Of a DNA stretch of 40,611 bases, positions 1 through 8,076 are shown in pieces. Source of the stretch: a virus; the IMG/VR virus record IMGVR_UViG_3300036715_000791, positions 1-40,611 of that record. One strand, 5' to 3'. Under the pieces are notes generated by a model. That model searched no databases and was not told the origin of the DNA. It was given only the letters and a program-made list of their open reading frames with translations. Each line of letters begins with the position of its first letter. The stretch's first letter is position 1. A program made the position numbers and the translations under genes.

Positions 1-127
1 TCTTCTTTCTCATCAGCTTTAGTGCCTTCTTTAGGCTCAATCATGGTTAGCTCCCGAGCCAAGAGTGGCTCATGTTGGCGTTATCAAATAAAAGATCTTC
101 GTATAGGTTACGAGTACCAAATAGATT
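1..127. repeat. Terminal direct repeat, left copy
   Basis: The first 127 bases are identical to bases 40485-40611. An exact 127-base overlap at contig ends is what a de Bruijn assembler with k=127 leaves on a circular or circularly permuted molecule, so it is more likely an assembly overlap than a real terminal repeat. The unique genome is then 40,484 bases and the late operon is continuous across the ends. Raw read coverage would be needed to exclude a genuine short terminal redundancy. Confidence 0.9.
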
Positions 128-1582
128 GTCTGTCTCTTGCTGCTCAAACCCTTTACGGGGGCGAAGTAGGTACCTTCCTGAGCTCATTACAAGGTACCGA
201 AAAGCATCCATGATGTGGTCGTCTTTCTTCACAACGTGGCCTTTGTCGTCCCGACGGTATAGCCTAAACTCTGTAAAGAACTCGCGGCAAGAGCGAAAGA
301 TCTTAATCTTACCTGTGCTTAAGCCTTCCCAGCACTCTAAGAGGCCTGTTTCAACTGCGTTAATAGCAAAATCAAGGTCTAAGCCAAGGCGAACATAGGT
401 CTGGTAGAGCGTCACGCCGTCTGATTGACTACGCCCCCGTGATGCCGGGTCGATATAACCCTTAGCCTTCTTACCCACACGAGTGCTAATTGCATCGGCA
501 TGGATCAGAGGCTCTGCTTGACCACGCTTATACACCATTGTGATGTAGAGAATACCTGTATCAGGGTCACGGCAGCCTTGCGCAGCAGCAGTGTTATTCC
601 AACCGACGTCCATTCCGTAGGCACGAGGCCAGTAGTCAGGGATTTTGAAGTCATCAACGGTAATATCATCCTCGCTTAATGGGTAGATAGCACCAGAGCC
701 TAGCACTGGAATACCCTTAGAACGCGCATCTCGCTGATGGGGAGGAATACGCTTCCACAGCTCGTCTTTAGTAGCCTGATCTAAGTGAGGTGCGTCGTCC
801 CAGGTCATGCTGACGTAGAATTTACCGCGTACCTGCCCATCGTTATGCTCCTCATCAGGTGAGTTACCTAAGAAGCTCATAACGACGTTGGTCATACCAC
901 TCAATGGTGTGAACGTCAACATAACAAGACCGTTAGTGGTCATTGTACGCAGCAAGCACTCGGAATACACGTCCTCAGGTGGCTCCTCATCCAGCCAGAT
1001 AATGTCTTGCTCTGTGCCCTGGAAGCTCTTACGGCCTTGCTCATAAGACTTAAAGGCCAGTGTGTTAGTCCAACCACCTTCATGCTTCACTACGATAGTG
1101 TCTATAGCATCTGCTACGCCGCTGATCCTGCTTATACGATCCATGACGATCTTCTCGCCTGGAATCATCCCTGTGCCCCAGCGATTAGGGGGACCCATTA
1201 ACTTACCCTGGATAATGTCCCGCACTGTCTTAGTGGTATCACCTGCTACCCACACACGGATAGGCTTCTCAAACCGCCGTCCTGTCCACCAGTGAGGGTA
1301 TAAACCAGATAAGTGGCAAGCAATCTCGTACGCACCACCTTCAGACTTACCTACGCGGTTACCGGCCATCAGCAGACGTTCACGCTCTGTGGCACCAGCA
1401 GCAAAGAACTCTAAGATCTTAGGGTACGCTGTGTAAGCTAGAGACCCTGTGTCAGGGAACATCAAGAAGAATTTGCGCTGGTCTTCCTTCTCTTGAAGCC
1501 GCTGCGTTAGCAGTAATGCCTCGGTGAGTAGCTCCTGATGCGTCTTAGCGCCTTGGTCAGGGCTTGGGCTAGGCTCAGACAT
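47..1582 (-). CDS. terL: Terminase large subunit (TerL)
   Basis: ATP-dependent DNA packaging motor and nuclease, 511 residues, a usual length for TerL. The Walker A motif is MAGNRVGKSEGG near residue 72. A Walker-B-like segment, DIIWLDEEPP, lies near residue 195. The C-terminal half carries the acidic nuclease-type pattern, starting with YGMDVGWNN near residue 325 and ending with KKDDHIMDAFRYL. The gene overlaps the upstream terS by 8 bases, which suggests translational coupling. Its stop codon overlaps the leader of the portal gene across the contig junction. It is a late gene, transcribed leftwards. Motifs show TerL clearly; the packaging type (headful or cos) cannot be read from the sequence. 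Confidence 0.95.
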   Translation of the reverse strand: MSEPSPSPDQGAKTHQELLTEALLLTQRLQEKEDQRKFFLMFPDTGSLAYTAYPKILEFFAAGATERERLLMAGNRVGKSEGGAYEIACHLSGLYPHWWTGRRFEKPIRVWVAGDTTKTVRDIIQGKLMGPPNRWGTGMIPGEKIVMDRISRISGVADAIDTIVVKHEGGWTNTLAFKSYEQGRKSFQGTEQDIIWLDEEPPEDVYSECLLRTMTTNGLVMLTFTPLSGMTNVVMSFLGNSPDEEHNDGQVRGKFYVSMTWDDAPHLDQATKDELWKRIPPHQRDARSKGIPVLGSGAIYPLSEDDITVDDFKIPDYWPRAYGMDVGWNNTAAAQGCRDPDTGILYITMVYKRGQAEPLIHADAISTRVGKKAKGYIDPASRGRSQSDGVTLYQTYVRLGLDLDFAINAVETGLLECWEGLSTGKIKIFRSCREFFTEFRLYRRDDKGHVVKKDDHIMDAFRYLVMSSGRYLLRPRKGFEQQETDNLFGTRNLYEDLLFDNANMSHSWLGS

Positions 1583-1955
1583 GGTTCACCACCTTAGCTT
1601 CGTGCACTAAGAACTCTGTCGTCTGGTTAGTTTGAAGGCGTGCCAGCGTCAGTTGTAGCCTACGCTTAAGCTCATCCACAGAAAGGTGCTCTAAGTCTGC
1701 ACTTGCACTCATATCTACCTGCTGTACACTCAACTTGGGGGCGAAGAATGGAGCGGCGGCCTTAGCTGCATCAATTCTCATGCCAATGTCAGGGTAGACT
1801 TCACGTTCTTGTAGTACACCGTATTCATCCACGTACTTCTCTATCACGACTTCACCGCGGCATATGTTAAGTAGAAACTCATGCGGTAAGATGCCTGATA
1901 GGCGAGCCATTTGGCGAATATTCTTATTTAAGGTCTTATCGGATAGGGTAGCCAT
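1575..1955 (-). CDS. terS: Terminase small subunit (TerS)
   Basis: A 126-residue protein just upstream of terL and overlapping it by 8 bases, the usual place for the DNA-recognition subunit of the packaging motor. Residues about 55-80 contain YPDIGMRIDAAKAAAPFFAP, a segment I recognise from a class of phage small terminases (AAKAAAPyxxPKL). The N-terminal third is helical and basic (TLNKNIRQMARLSG), fitting DNA binding. A CTGGAGC ribosome site precedes the ATG. It is the first gene of the late operon, about 55 bases downstream of the predicted late promoter start site. The call rests on motif and position. Confidence 0.8.
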   Translation of the reverse strand: MATLSDKTLNKNIRQMARLSGILPHEFLLNICRGEVVIEKYVDEYGVLQEREVYPDIGMRIDAAKAAAPFFAPKLSVQQVDMSASADLEHLSVDELKRRLQLTLARLQTNQTTEFLVHEAKVVNHV

Positions 1956-2016
1956 AGTTAGCTGCTCCAGATAGCGTGTAGATTGTTAAGGACAGGGTTT
2001 GCACCCTTAAACCTTG

Positions 2017-2045
2017 ATTATAGCCAGTGCATAGCGCTTTGTACA
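2017..2045 (-). promoter_or_regulatory. Predicted promoter of the late operon
   Basis: Read on the minus strand there is TGTACA, a 17-base spacer and TATAAT, matching the consensus seen at the other promoters of this phage. Transcription would start near 2010, about 55 bases before terS. The leader contains a compact hairpin, AGGGT-GCAA-ACCCT, with a GNRA tetraloop. I found no other comparable leftward promoter before terS, so this may drive terS through the lysis genes. That is inference; internal late promoters cannot be excluded. Confidence 0.7.
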
Positions 2046-2283
2046 CCAGGCTTCTAGCTTTAGGGGGAAGATAGGCGGCAGCCGTTGCCTAGGCCCTAAG
2101 CCCTCTATTCAGGTATCCGATATACAACACTACTTTTAAAATTGTATGAAAATATATATTATACAGACTGTACGCTCCACGTCTCATGCCTCTATAGAAA
2201 AGTTTCTAATGTTGCTTCCGTGTACCGGTCCGGTGGATTTTCCCGGATAAATCACGCCCCCCTGACGCGTGGGAATGGAGTCT

Positions 2284-2309
2284 GAGCTCCTGTGACGTCC
2301 ACCACGACC
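2284..2309. repeat. GTCCACCAC element, copy 1
   Basis: The sequence GAGCTCCTGTGACGTCCACC is followed by ACGACC. It closely matches the 5' half of the elements at 4308, 9316 and 9409 (inverted). Unlike copies 2, 4 and 5, I find no well-matched inverted arm nearby, so this may be a half-element. Confidence 0.6.
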
Positions 2310-2372
2310 ACGAAACTGTTCAGGCTTAGAAACGTAAGCCGACCAGATCGGACGTGACTGTGGAGGTTAGGA

Positions 2373-2501
2373 GGTAGTGTCCCGAAGCTGATGCTACGTA
2401 CCGTAATATGACTGTGTCCCGGAGCTGATGCTACGTACCGTAGTATGGTAGTGTCCCGGAGCTGATGCTACGTACCGTAGTATGGTAGTGTCCCGGAGCT
2501 G
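2373..2501. repeat. 37-bp iterons, 3.4 copies
   Basis: Copies start at 2377, 2414, 2451 and 2488 with an exact period of 37 bases; the fourth is cut short after GTGTCCCGGAGCTG. Copies 2 and 3 are identical and copy 1 differs at a few bases. Each full unit holds the dyad CTACG-TAC-CGTAG (CGTAA in copy 1), which recurs in a perfect hairpin at 11661-11698. Iterons of this kind are typical binding sites for an initiator or transcription regulator. They lie about 330 bases upstream of the late promoter. Direct adjacent tandem repetition without unique spacers argues against a CRISPR array. Confidence 0.85.
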
Positions 2502-2821
2502 GGGATGGTGGAGAGGGCGGCGTAGGGGCAGAAGCTGTATAGTGGGGCGCCCCCGGGCGGCACACTTGTCGTAACTCTCACACCAACTGACTCAGCCACG
2601 CCTTCAGGCTGGCAAGCTAGGAGCGCAGCGACTACGCTACCGAGCGCAGCGAGACCCACGCCTTCAGGCTGGGTGCCCGTACGACCGAAGGGAGTGCCTA
2701 TCTAACGCTGCTATTAAGCTGCACAAAAGCCATGCTCAACGCGCGTGTAGCTCCCGGCAGGGCTCCCAGCGGGCACGCGACAAAGCCCAGCCGAAGCTGA
2801 GCAATGCCGATTGAAGGCTGA

Positions 2822-3223
2822 TTAGGATTGTTTGGCGCGCGATTTGCGACCAGGTTTAGGTTGAAGGGGGCCGACGAAAGCGATTGGTGCGATGGGTGCG
2901 ATGGGCTCGATTGGTGCGATGGGTGCGATGGGCTCGATTGGTTGTGGTTGGTTGAAGGTTGATAGTGTAGAGATAGCGGCCTCAAGGGTAAGGTAGTCGA
3001 AGAGACCGCAATTGAGGTTGGTTATATAGTCGGCAACGCTCCCGGCTGATGTTTTGGAGTTAGGAATATTTGAGCGAGTTAACTTGGCAATTTGTTTATT
3101 GGTGAGTTTAAGGCTATTGTGTTTGGCGTAGCTCAAGGTAGCGATAATAAAGCGTTTGACGGCACCGCGATCGCTAGTAGAGTTAGAAGCGGCGGCGGAA
3201 GTGATTTGAGATAAGATAGTCAT
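2822..3223 (-). CDS. Early protein with Pro-rich tail, paralogue of the 5518-5952 product
   Basis: A 133-residue protein of unknown function. Residues 1-91 align without gaps to the product of 5518-5952 on the opposite strand, at about 60% identity by hand count; conserved stretches include KLTRSN(I)PN and AGSVADY. The compact helical pattern could be a small helix-turn-helix, but that is inference. Residues 92-115 are a repeated PIEPIAPIAPIE segment encoded by a short tandem DNA repeat, and the end is basic (PKPGRKSRAK). A GGA-containing ribosome site precedes the ATG and a separate promoter lies at 3255-3283. It is the last of three leftward early genes. Confidence 0.8.
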   Translation of the reverse strand: MTILSQITSAAASNSTSDRGAVKRFIIATLSYAKHNSLKLTNKQIAKLTRSNIPNSKTSAGSVADYITNLNCGLFDYLTLEAAISTLSTFNQPQPIEPIAPIAPIEPIAPIAPIAFVGPLQPKPGRKSRAKQS

Positions 3224-3254
3224 GATAATGGTCCTTGTGTTTAAGTGATAAGTA

Positions 3255-3283
3255 ATTATAAGCTATGAGAGTGTAAAAGTAAA
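3255..3283 (-). promoter_or_regulatory. Predicted leftward early promoter
   Basis: On the minus strand TTTACT, 17 bases and TATAAT. The start site would lie about 25 bases upstream of the ATG at 3223, giving a short leader with an AAGGA ribosome site. It matches the spacing of the other predicted promoters and lies in the 63-base gap between two genes. Confidence 0.55.
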
Positions 3284-3286
3284 GGA

Positions 3287-3484
3287 TTATTTAGAGATAA
3301 TTGGTAAATATTGAAGGTTGGCGAGGACGTGCAGCCCAGAGATTTTACGCCCGCCGACGGGGATAATATACTCGACGTAATAGCCAATAGGGCAAGCGTC
3401 GAAGAAGGCTTGAATAGCTAGGTCGACGGCTTTATCAACCGCGCTGGATGTTTGGTAAGGTACGCGAGTAGTTGGAGTTTGCAT
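3287..3484 (-). CDS. Small early protein, unknown function
   Basis: A 65-residue protein I do not recognise. The N-terminal half is polar and then helical (AVDKAVDLAIQAFFDACP). The C-terminal half has alternating hydrophobic residues suggesting beta strands (YYVEYIIPVGGRKISGLHVLANLQYL). There is no signal peptide or membrane segment. A GGGAG ribosome site lies nine bases before the ATG. It has its own hairpin promoter at 3515-3551. Small early phage proteins of this kind often take over host functions, but nothing in the sequence shows a target. Confidence 0.7.
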   Translation of the reverse strand: MQTPTTRVPYQTSSAVDKAVDLAIQAFFDACPIGYYVEYIIPVGGRKISGLHVLANLQYLPIISK

Positions 3485-3514
3485 GGTATGTGCTCCCTGG
3501 TAAGTGATGTGTGT

Positions 3515-3551
3515 AGTATACCAGGCTAGAGACCGAAAGTAAATAGCCTGG
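3515..3551 (-). promoter_or_regulatory. Predicted hairpin-embedded leftward promoter
   Basis: On the minus strand the -35 is TTTACT (3543-3538), the spacer 17 bases and the -10 TATACT (3520-3515). The arms CCAGGCTA and TAGCCTGG (3521-3528 and 3544-3551) form a perfect 8-bp stem with a 15-base loop. The -35 lies in the loop and one arm directly abuts the -10. The same design is seen at 19050, 20920 and 23641. Confidence 0.6.
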
Positions 3552-3561
3552 TAGTAAATAA

Positions 3562-3825
3562 TTAAAGATAATATGTAATGTAGACGTAAGTCTCGCTAAC
3601 GTTGTTAGTGTCGCCGAAGTGGTTAAGAATTAGGCTAGTGAGTTGGTTGTGTAATGTAGTGAATTGAGTATTGTTATTTGTATACCAGCCGTCGCTCTCA
3701 ATGAATGTAGGGTCCAGAAGCCAAGGATTAGAGTAGATAATGGCTTGAGGAAGGAATTTAGCTAGTAAAGGATTAGCAAGCCCAGAAGCAAAGTAAGATG
3801 ACTCTATAGAGAGTGTGTGTTTCAT
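3562..3825 (-). CDS. Small early protein, unknown function
   Basis: An 87-residue protein I do not recognise. It is rich in aromatic residues and Asn/Thr (DGWYTNNNTQFTTLHNQL) and ends with ETYVYITYYL. It has no cysteines and no clear membrane segment. An AAAGGA ribosome site lies ten bases before the ATG. It is the first gene of the leftward early group, served by the promoter at 3880-3907. The gene is AT-rich, like its leftward neighbours and unlike most of the genome. Confidence 0.65.
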   Translation of the reverse strand: MKHTLSIESSYFASGLANPLLAKFLPQAIIYSNPWLLDPTFIESDGWYTNNNTQFTTLHNQLTSLILNHFGDTNNVSETYVYITYYL

Positions 3826-3879
3826 GATGTAATGTCCTTTTGGTTAATTGAAAAATGGTGTTTTGGTGTTGATGTGTTA

Positions 3880-3907
3880 ATTATAGACTATTGGTAGAGG
3901 ATGTAAA
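3880..3907 (-). promoter_or_regulatory. Predicted leftward early promoter
   Basis: On the minus strand TTTACA, 16 bases and TATAAT. The leader downstream starts with ACACATCAACACC, like the CACATCAACAAGC leaders of the rightward promoters at 13079 and 19064. It serves the gene starting at 3825. Confidence 0.6.
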
Positions 3908-4307
3908 GTGTTATTTTAGGTTTTTGAGAAGAAAGTTTTTGTCCCTGGTAAAGAGGTTGAGGAGGTGTAAAGATAAGGAACGGGCGCGCGCGAATAGCAT
4001 AGTTTGTAAGGAAAGTAAAGGGTTATTTGAGTGTACACCCACTAAGAGATATAGGTATTGACAAGTGGTGTGGAATGTGGTAGGGCCCCAAAGCCAAATA
4101 GCTCGCTGGCTAGCCAAGTTGAAAACTGGCTTTGGCGCAGCAAACTCTCTGTGCGGTGACAAACCAAGTTAGTGTAGTCATGCCCGGTAAACTCTCTGGT
4201 CACGGGTAAGCTAAGTTACTGCGTGGATGGGGGCGCAGATAACTTCGGTGGCCGCCGAGCCGAGCCGTCCGAGTTGCACGGATCCGGGGACCTTGGAAGC
4301 GCGTCCT

Positions 4308-4390
4308 GGGCTCCTGTGACGTCCACCACCGCGTCCGGAGGCCTGGGCCCTTGTACTTAGCTAGGTTGGACTCCGGACGCGGTGGTGGAC
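4308..4390. repeat. GTCCACCAC palindrome, copy 2 (perfect 20-bp stem)
   Basis: GTCCACCACCGCGTCCGGAG at 4321-4340 is the exact reverse complement of 4371-4390, with a 30-base loop. The 5' flank GGGCTCCTGTGAC matches the flank of copy 1. Loop bases 4355-4369 (ACTTAGCTAGGTTGG) are found as the exact reverse complement at 9349-9363 in copy 4. No T-run follows, so this is not an ordinary intrinsic terminator. Confidence 0.85.
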
Positions 4391-4833
4391 AAAGCAATAG
4401 CGAGTCTTGGTGCGCAGTGAGTCTTGGTGCAGCGTGGTACGCAGTAAGCTATGCAGCGACGCACCGTGAAATAACAGTGTACAATTTTTTGTTTTGCGCC
4501 ACCGAAGAGGACTGGGTTTCTAGGGCCTTGTTTCTGGGGGCGTGATCTATAGTCGGGTCCGACGTTAACCTAATATCGTTTAAAAAACGGAGAAACGCCA
4601 CTTCAGAAACTATTTATACTACGACGGTACGTACTATACACTGGTGTTACGTAAGTATTTAAATATATATTATATATTATATTATTATATCGGATATATG
4701 TATTAAAGGATTATAGCTAAGAAAAGCAAGCACTTATGTCACCAGCTCGCTAGCAAACCGCTCCTGAATCACGCCCCCTATAATACGTTTTTTAGTAATT
4801 AAGTTTTCGAGTTAATCACTGGGGCGTATCATG

Positions 4834-4863
4834 TGTACAATCTCCCCCGTTTAACGGTATAAT
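4834..4863 (+). promoter_or_regulatory. Predicted first rightward early promoter
   Basis: TGTACA (4834-4839), 18 bases, TATAAT (4858-4863). Transcription would begin near 4870, which is downstream of the ATG at 4865 and therefore favours the in-frame ATG at 4892 as the start of the next gene. Confidence 0.7.
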
Positions 4864-4891
4864 AATGTTTTTAAACGAACCGGACAATGAC

Positions 4892-5422
4892 ATGACACAT
4901 CGTACTATTTTAGCTTCACTGCTTACCTCTAATCCCTGTTCTGTAGGTGAATTATGCCCTGTGTGTAACACAGACAACTGGGCTCTAGCTCAACCTAGCT
5001 TTCAAAGTAGGTGCGCTGCTGGTAAGAAGGTAATGTACTGCTATACCTGTAATCAAAAAACTGTGCTAAATCAAACAGGATCTATCTTTAACGAAAGCTT
5101 TAACCTAGATAGCTTATCCAGCTTAGACGGCTTAGAGCTGCACGATTTAGCCTACAAGATGTATATTCGCGTACTGCGTTATAAACGTGAGCTAGCTTTG
5201 ACTACCGACAATGCCACTCGCCAGCGTAAGCTTAAGCGTCTGGCTAAAACAGAGTCGGTGATCACCGCAATTAAAAGTCTCCCCCTTTACAAAGCTCTTG
5301 AGCACCGTACCAGTGTTGATTCTGAGGCTGCGTCGTATGCTGCCATCAAAGCTAAGCTTGCTGCTGCTACCGACCCTAGGTTAAAAGCCTTCTACGAGAA
5401 AGTTTTAAAAAACTCAAAATAG
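4892..5422 (+). CDS. Early zinc-ribbon protein, unknown function
   Basis: First rightward gene, 176 residues from the ATG at 4892. I prefer that start to the ATG at 4865 because the -10 at 4858-4863 would place the transcript start after 4865. The N-terminal part has two Cys pairs, CPVC (about residue 21) and CYTC (about residue 50), a likely zinc ribbon. The middle and C-terminus are basic, helical and Ala/Lys-rich, suggesting nucleic-acid binding or a coiled coil. No catalytic motif is visible. Its place at the head of the early region fits a regulator or host-takeover protein, but that is inference. Confidence 0.75.
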   Translation: MTHRTILASLLTSNPCSVGELCPVCNTDNWALAQPSFQSRCAAGKKVMYCYTCNQKTVLNQTGSIFNESFNLDSLSSLDGLELHDLAYKMYIRVLRYKRELALTTDNATRQRKLKRLAKTESVITAIKSLPLYKALEHRTSVDSEAASYAAIKAKLAAATDPRLKAFYEKVLKNSK

Positions 5423-5425
5423 TTG

Positions 5426-5482
5426 TTTACAAGCCTTGAGAGCTACGACATAATGGTCTTCATGGTGTGAGTATCTCACACC
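5426..5482 (+). promoter_or_regulatory. Predicted promoter and leader hairpin
   Basis: TTTACA (5426-5431), 17 bases, CATAAT (5449-5454). The region TTACAAGCCTTGA resembles the promoter at 13079. The leader begins with a perfect hairpin, GGTGTGAG-TAT-CTCACACC (5464-5482), then a CACC-rich stretch and a GGAG ribosome site before the ATG at 5518. A hairpin near the 5' end may stabilise the mRNA. Confidence 0.65.
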
Positions 5483-5517
5483 ACCACCACCCAACCACCC
5501 ACACCCTGGAGATTAAA

Positions 5518-5952
5518 ATGAACGTACTCGCACAAATCACTGCCACTGCTCAAGCAACTACTACTAACGACCGCGGCTCAGTCAAGAAATTTGTCATCGC
5601 TACTTTGAGCTTCGCTAAGCATAACGGCTTGAAACTAAGCAACGCACAGGTCGCAGAGCTTACTCGCTCTAACGTACCTAATGCCAAGACTACCGCTGGT
5701 TCTGTTGCCGACTATGTGCACAAACTGAACACTAACCTGTACGACTACTTGACTTTGGACCAAGCTTCTGAAGCCCTGGCCGCCTTCGACAAAGGCCAAG
5801 ACTTCACACTGGCCCCCACAGTAGTACCTGAGCCTACCTTAGAGATTACTCCAGAGCCTGAAGCCACTGACTCATGCCTTAGCCAGAGCCAAGCTCTGGC
5901 TCGTCTTAATCGTGTACGTAAGAGTCGTGGCGCTCTTCCAAAGAACGTCTAA
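5518..5952 (+). CDS. Early protein, paralogue of the 2822-3223 product
   Basis: A 144-residue protein starting at the ATG that follows CTGGAGATTAAA; an upstream in-frame start lies inside the leader hairpin and is unlikely. The first 91 residues match the leftward early protein of 2822-3223 at about 60% identity without gaps. Conserved parts include DRG-VK-F-IATLS-AKHN, LTRSN-PN-KT and AGSVADY. The C-terminal third differs: it is acidic and Pro-rich, then ends in a basic ARLNRVRKSRG segment. A strong promoter and structured leader suggest high expression. The function is unknown; a small DNA-binding or capping protein is possible but unproven. Confidence 0.8.
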   Translation: MNVLAQITATAQATTTNDRGSVKKFVIATLSFAKHNGLKLSNAQVAELTRSNVPNAKTTAGSVADYVHKLNTNLYDYLTLDQASEALAAFDKGQDFTLAPTVVPEPTLEITPEPEATDSCLSQSQALARLNRVRKSRGALPKNV

Positions 5953-5955
5953 TAA

Positions 5956-6018
5956 GACGTCCACGGTCTCCACCACCGCTTCCGAGGGTGGGGGCCCTGA
6001 TAAGTAGCTATCCGACCA
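5956..6018. repeat. GTCCACCAC element, copy 3
   Basis: GACGTCCACGGTCTCCACCA just after the stop codon matches the left arm of copy 5 at 24041 with few changes. It continues with CCGCTTCCGAG, like the CCGCGTCCGGAG of copy 2, and then GGGCCCTGATAAGTAGCTA, which resembles the loop of copy 2. A full-length inverted arm is absent; only CCACC/GGTGG can pair. It fills the gap before the gene at 6065. Confidence 0.6.
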
Positions 6019-6064
6019 ACTCAACTCGACAGGGGCTCACACGAGCGCCCAAGGCCAACCTAGA

Positions 6065-7106
<1,042 letters not shown>

Positions 7107-7116
<10 letters not shown>

Positions 7117-7135
7117 CAAGAAGATAACGCATAAT
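7107..7135 (+). promoter_or_regulatory. Predicted promoter
   Basis: TTTACA (7107-7112), 17 bases, CATAAT (7130-7135). The -35 overlaps the 3' end of the upstream gene. The leader runs about 70 bases to the ATG at 7211 with a CGGAGA ribosome site. Confidence 0.6.
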
Positions 7136-7210
7136 GCATACATACTTTGAAGACAAGCACTGTCACAAAGTTCCTTGAATTTTTTAAACACGTTTTTCGG
7201 AGATTATACC

Positions 7211-7825
7211 ATGAACCAAGATACTACCACTGTTGTTGACGCGCCTTTTGACCTGCCTACTCCTGAAGTTGCACCTGAAGTTGCACCTAAGGCCACTAAG
7301 GCCACCAAGGAAGAGAAAGCAGCGGCTAAGGCAGCGAAGGACGCTGCGAAAGTGGTTAAAGAAAAGCCAGTGCCTAAACTGACGGTGAAGGAAGTAGTTT
7401 TAGCAGGCCTTGCTCTGCAGGCTGACAGTGAAGCTGCCTCTAATGGCAAGGTTCCTAGCGATAAGGATATTGTCGCCCAGGTAAATGTGCTGATCCCAGA
7501 CAATAACTGCCAAAGCATTGCATGGTACAAGAACGCTCTGAAGCCTGCTAAAGGTTCTTCTGAAGCTAAGATTCATTTCTTGGACGAAGACGGTACCACC
7601 ACACAGGCTAAAGAAACTTACTTTAAAGGCGTTATCCCACCTAAAGTCGCTCGTAAGAACGCCCCCAAAACTAAGATTGCAGCGTCTCTGGCTGCCGATG
7701 CTGATTATACTACTAAGATGGATGCTTGGTGTGAAGCCCAAGGCATGGTAGCTCCTTTCGAAATGACGCCTGACATGCTGGCCCAGTTCGAAGATACCTT
7801 GGTTGCAGCAGCCGCTGCAGAGTAA
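7211..7825 (+). CDS. Unknown early protein, Ala/Lys-rich with SIAWYKN domain
   Basis: A 204-residue protein starting at the ATG after CGGAGATTATACC. The first 60 residues are a low-complexity, charged Ala/Lys/Pro linker. Residues about 60-115 contain DKDIVAQVNVLIPDNNCQSIAWYKNALK. Short phage proteins with S-(I/V)-A-W-Y-K after a small helical domain are common, and the pattern is like the KLTRSN-AGSVADY part of the two paralogues at 2822 and 5518, so all three may share a fold. Its own promoter lies at 7107 and a strong terminator follows, so it is a monocistronic, probably abundant product. The function is unknown. Confidence 0.75.
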   Translation: MNQDTTTVVDAPFDLPTPEVAPEVAPKATKATKEEKAAAKAAKDAAKVVKEKPVPKLTVKEVVLAGLALQADSEAASNGKVPSDKDIVAQVNVLIPDNNCQSIAWYKNALKPAKGSSEAKIHFLDEDGTTTQAKETYFKGVIPPKVARKNAPKTKIAASLAADADYTTKMDAWCEAQGMVAPFEMTPDMLAQFEDTLVAAAAAE

Positions 7826-7910
7826 GACTTAGGTATTAGAGTCCTATGTCCTAAGATCTGATTGTGATTTGAAGTGGTGTGAAGTGGTGTGAAGTGAAGT
7901 GGGAGATTAA

Positions 7911-7939
7911 CCCGAGCCTAAAAGCCTCGGGTTTTTTTT
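7911..7939 (+). terminator. Intrinsic terminator
   Basis: The stem CCCGAG/CTCGGG is followed by nine or more T. It ends the transcript of the gene at 7211-7825. Just upstream, 7871-7899 is a run of GAAGTGGTGT direct repeats of unknown meaning. Confidence 0.9.
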
Positions 7940-7963
7940 TGCTTGTATACAGTGATAAACCAG

Positions 7964-7992
7964 TGTACAATAACCTCAAAGTATTACATAAT
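7964..7992 (+). promoter_or_regulatory. Predicted promoter of the lipoprotein operon
   Basis: TGTACA (7964-7969), 17 bases, CATAAT (7987-7992), about 85 bases before the ATG at 8077. It lies right after the terminator and would drive the genes from 8077 to 9301. Confidence 0.65.
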
Positions 7993-8076
7993 ACATTCAT
8001 ACCTTAGAGAATGACCTCCCAGGTAAAACAAAGGGCACGTGCCTTGACTTCATCAACCAAGTAGAGGAGTTAACCA

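Larger units (their letters stand above)
1956..2821. other. Long non-coding control region left of the early genes
   Basis: About 870 bases hold no convincing gene. Contents by position: late promoter and leader (1956-2045); an AT-rich stretch at 2125-2165; one copy of the GTCCACCAC element (2284-2309); 37-base iterons (2373-2501); a GC-rich block with a 17-base direct repeat CCACGCCTTCAGGCTGG at 2596-2612 and 2656-2672, and GAGCGCAGCGA at 2621-2631 and 2642-2652. The only open frames here start at rare codons and lack ribosome sites. Iterons near AT-rich DNA make this a candidate replication origin or a regulatory region for late transcription. Confidence 0.6.
3826..4891. other. Divergent non-coding control region
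   Basis: About 1,070 bases separate the leftward and rightward early genes. They hold the leftward promoter (3880-3907), an AAACTCTCTG repeat (4141-4150 area and 4190s), the large palindrome (4308-4390), a 12-base direct repeat GAGTCTTGGTGC (4402-4413, 4419-4430), one reverse copy of the iteron core TACGTACCGT (4624-4633), an almost pure A/T stretch (about 4659-4695) and the first rightward promoter (4834-4863). Open frames here begin at TTG and have no ribosome site. An AT-rich region beside repeats could be a melting site for replication or open-complex formation. Confidence 0.6.

Noticed and set aside
2074-2090. 16-base identity with coding DNA near 22889 (GCGGCAGCCGTTGCCT)
   Set aside because: A single match of this length is not unlikely by chance in a 40-kb genome compared with itself, and the flanks differ.
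2373-2501. CRISPR array
   Set aside because: The 37-base repeats are directly adjacent with no unique spacers and no cas genes are present.
2468-2659. Open frame of 63 codons on the minus strand
   Set aside because: It starts at GTG without a ribosome site, lies in repeats and GC-rich DNA, and its protein has no sensible composition.
3911-4162. Open frame of 83 codons on the minus strand
   Set aside because: It starts at TTG without a ribosome site, runs across the leftward promoter region's upstream side, and shows no domain or coding pattern.
4200-4545. Two open frames on opposite strands across the 4.3-kb palindrome
   Set aside because: Both start at rare codons or without ribosome sites and are created by the GC-rich inverted repeat.
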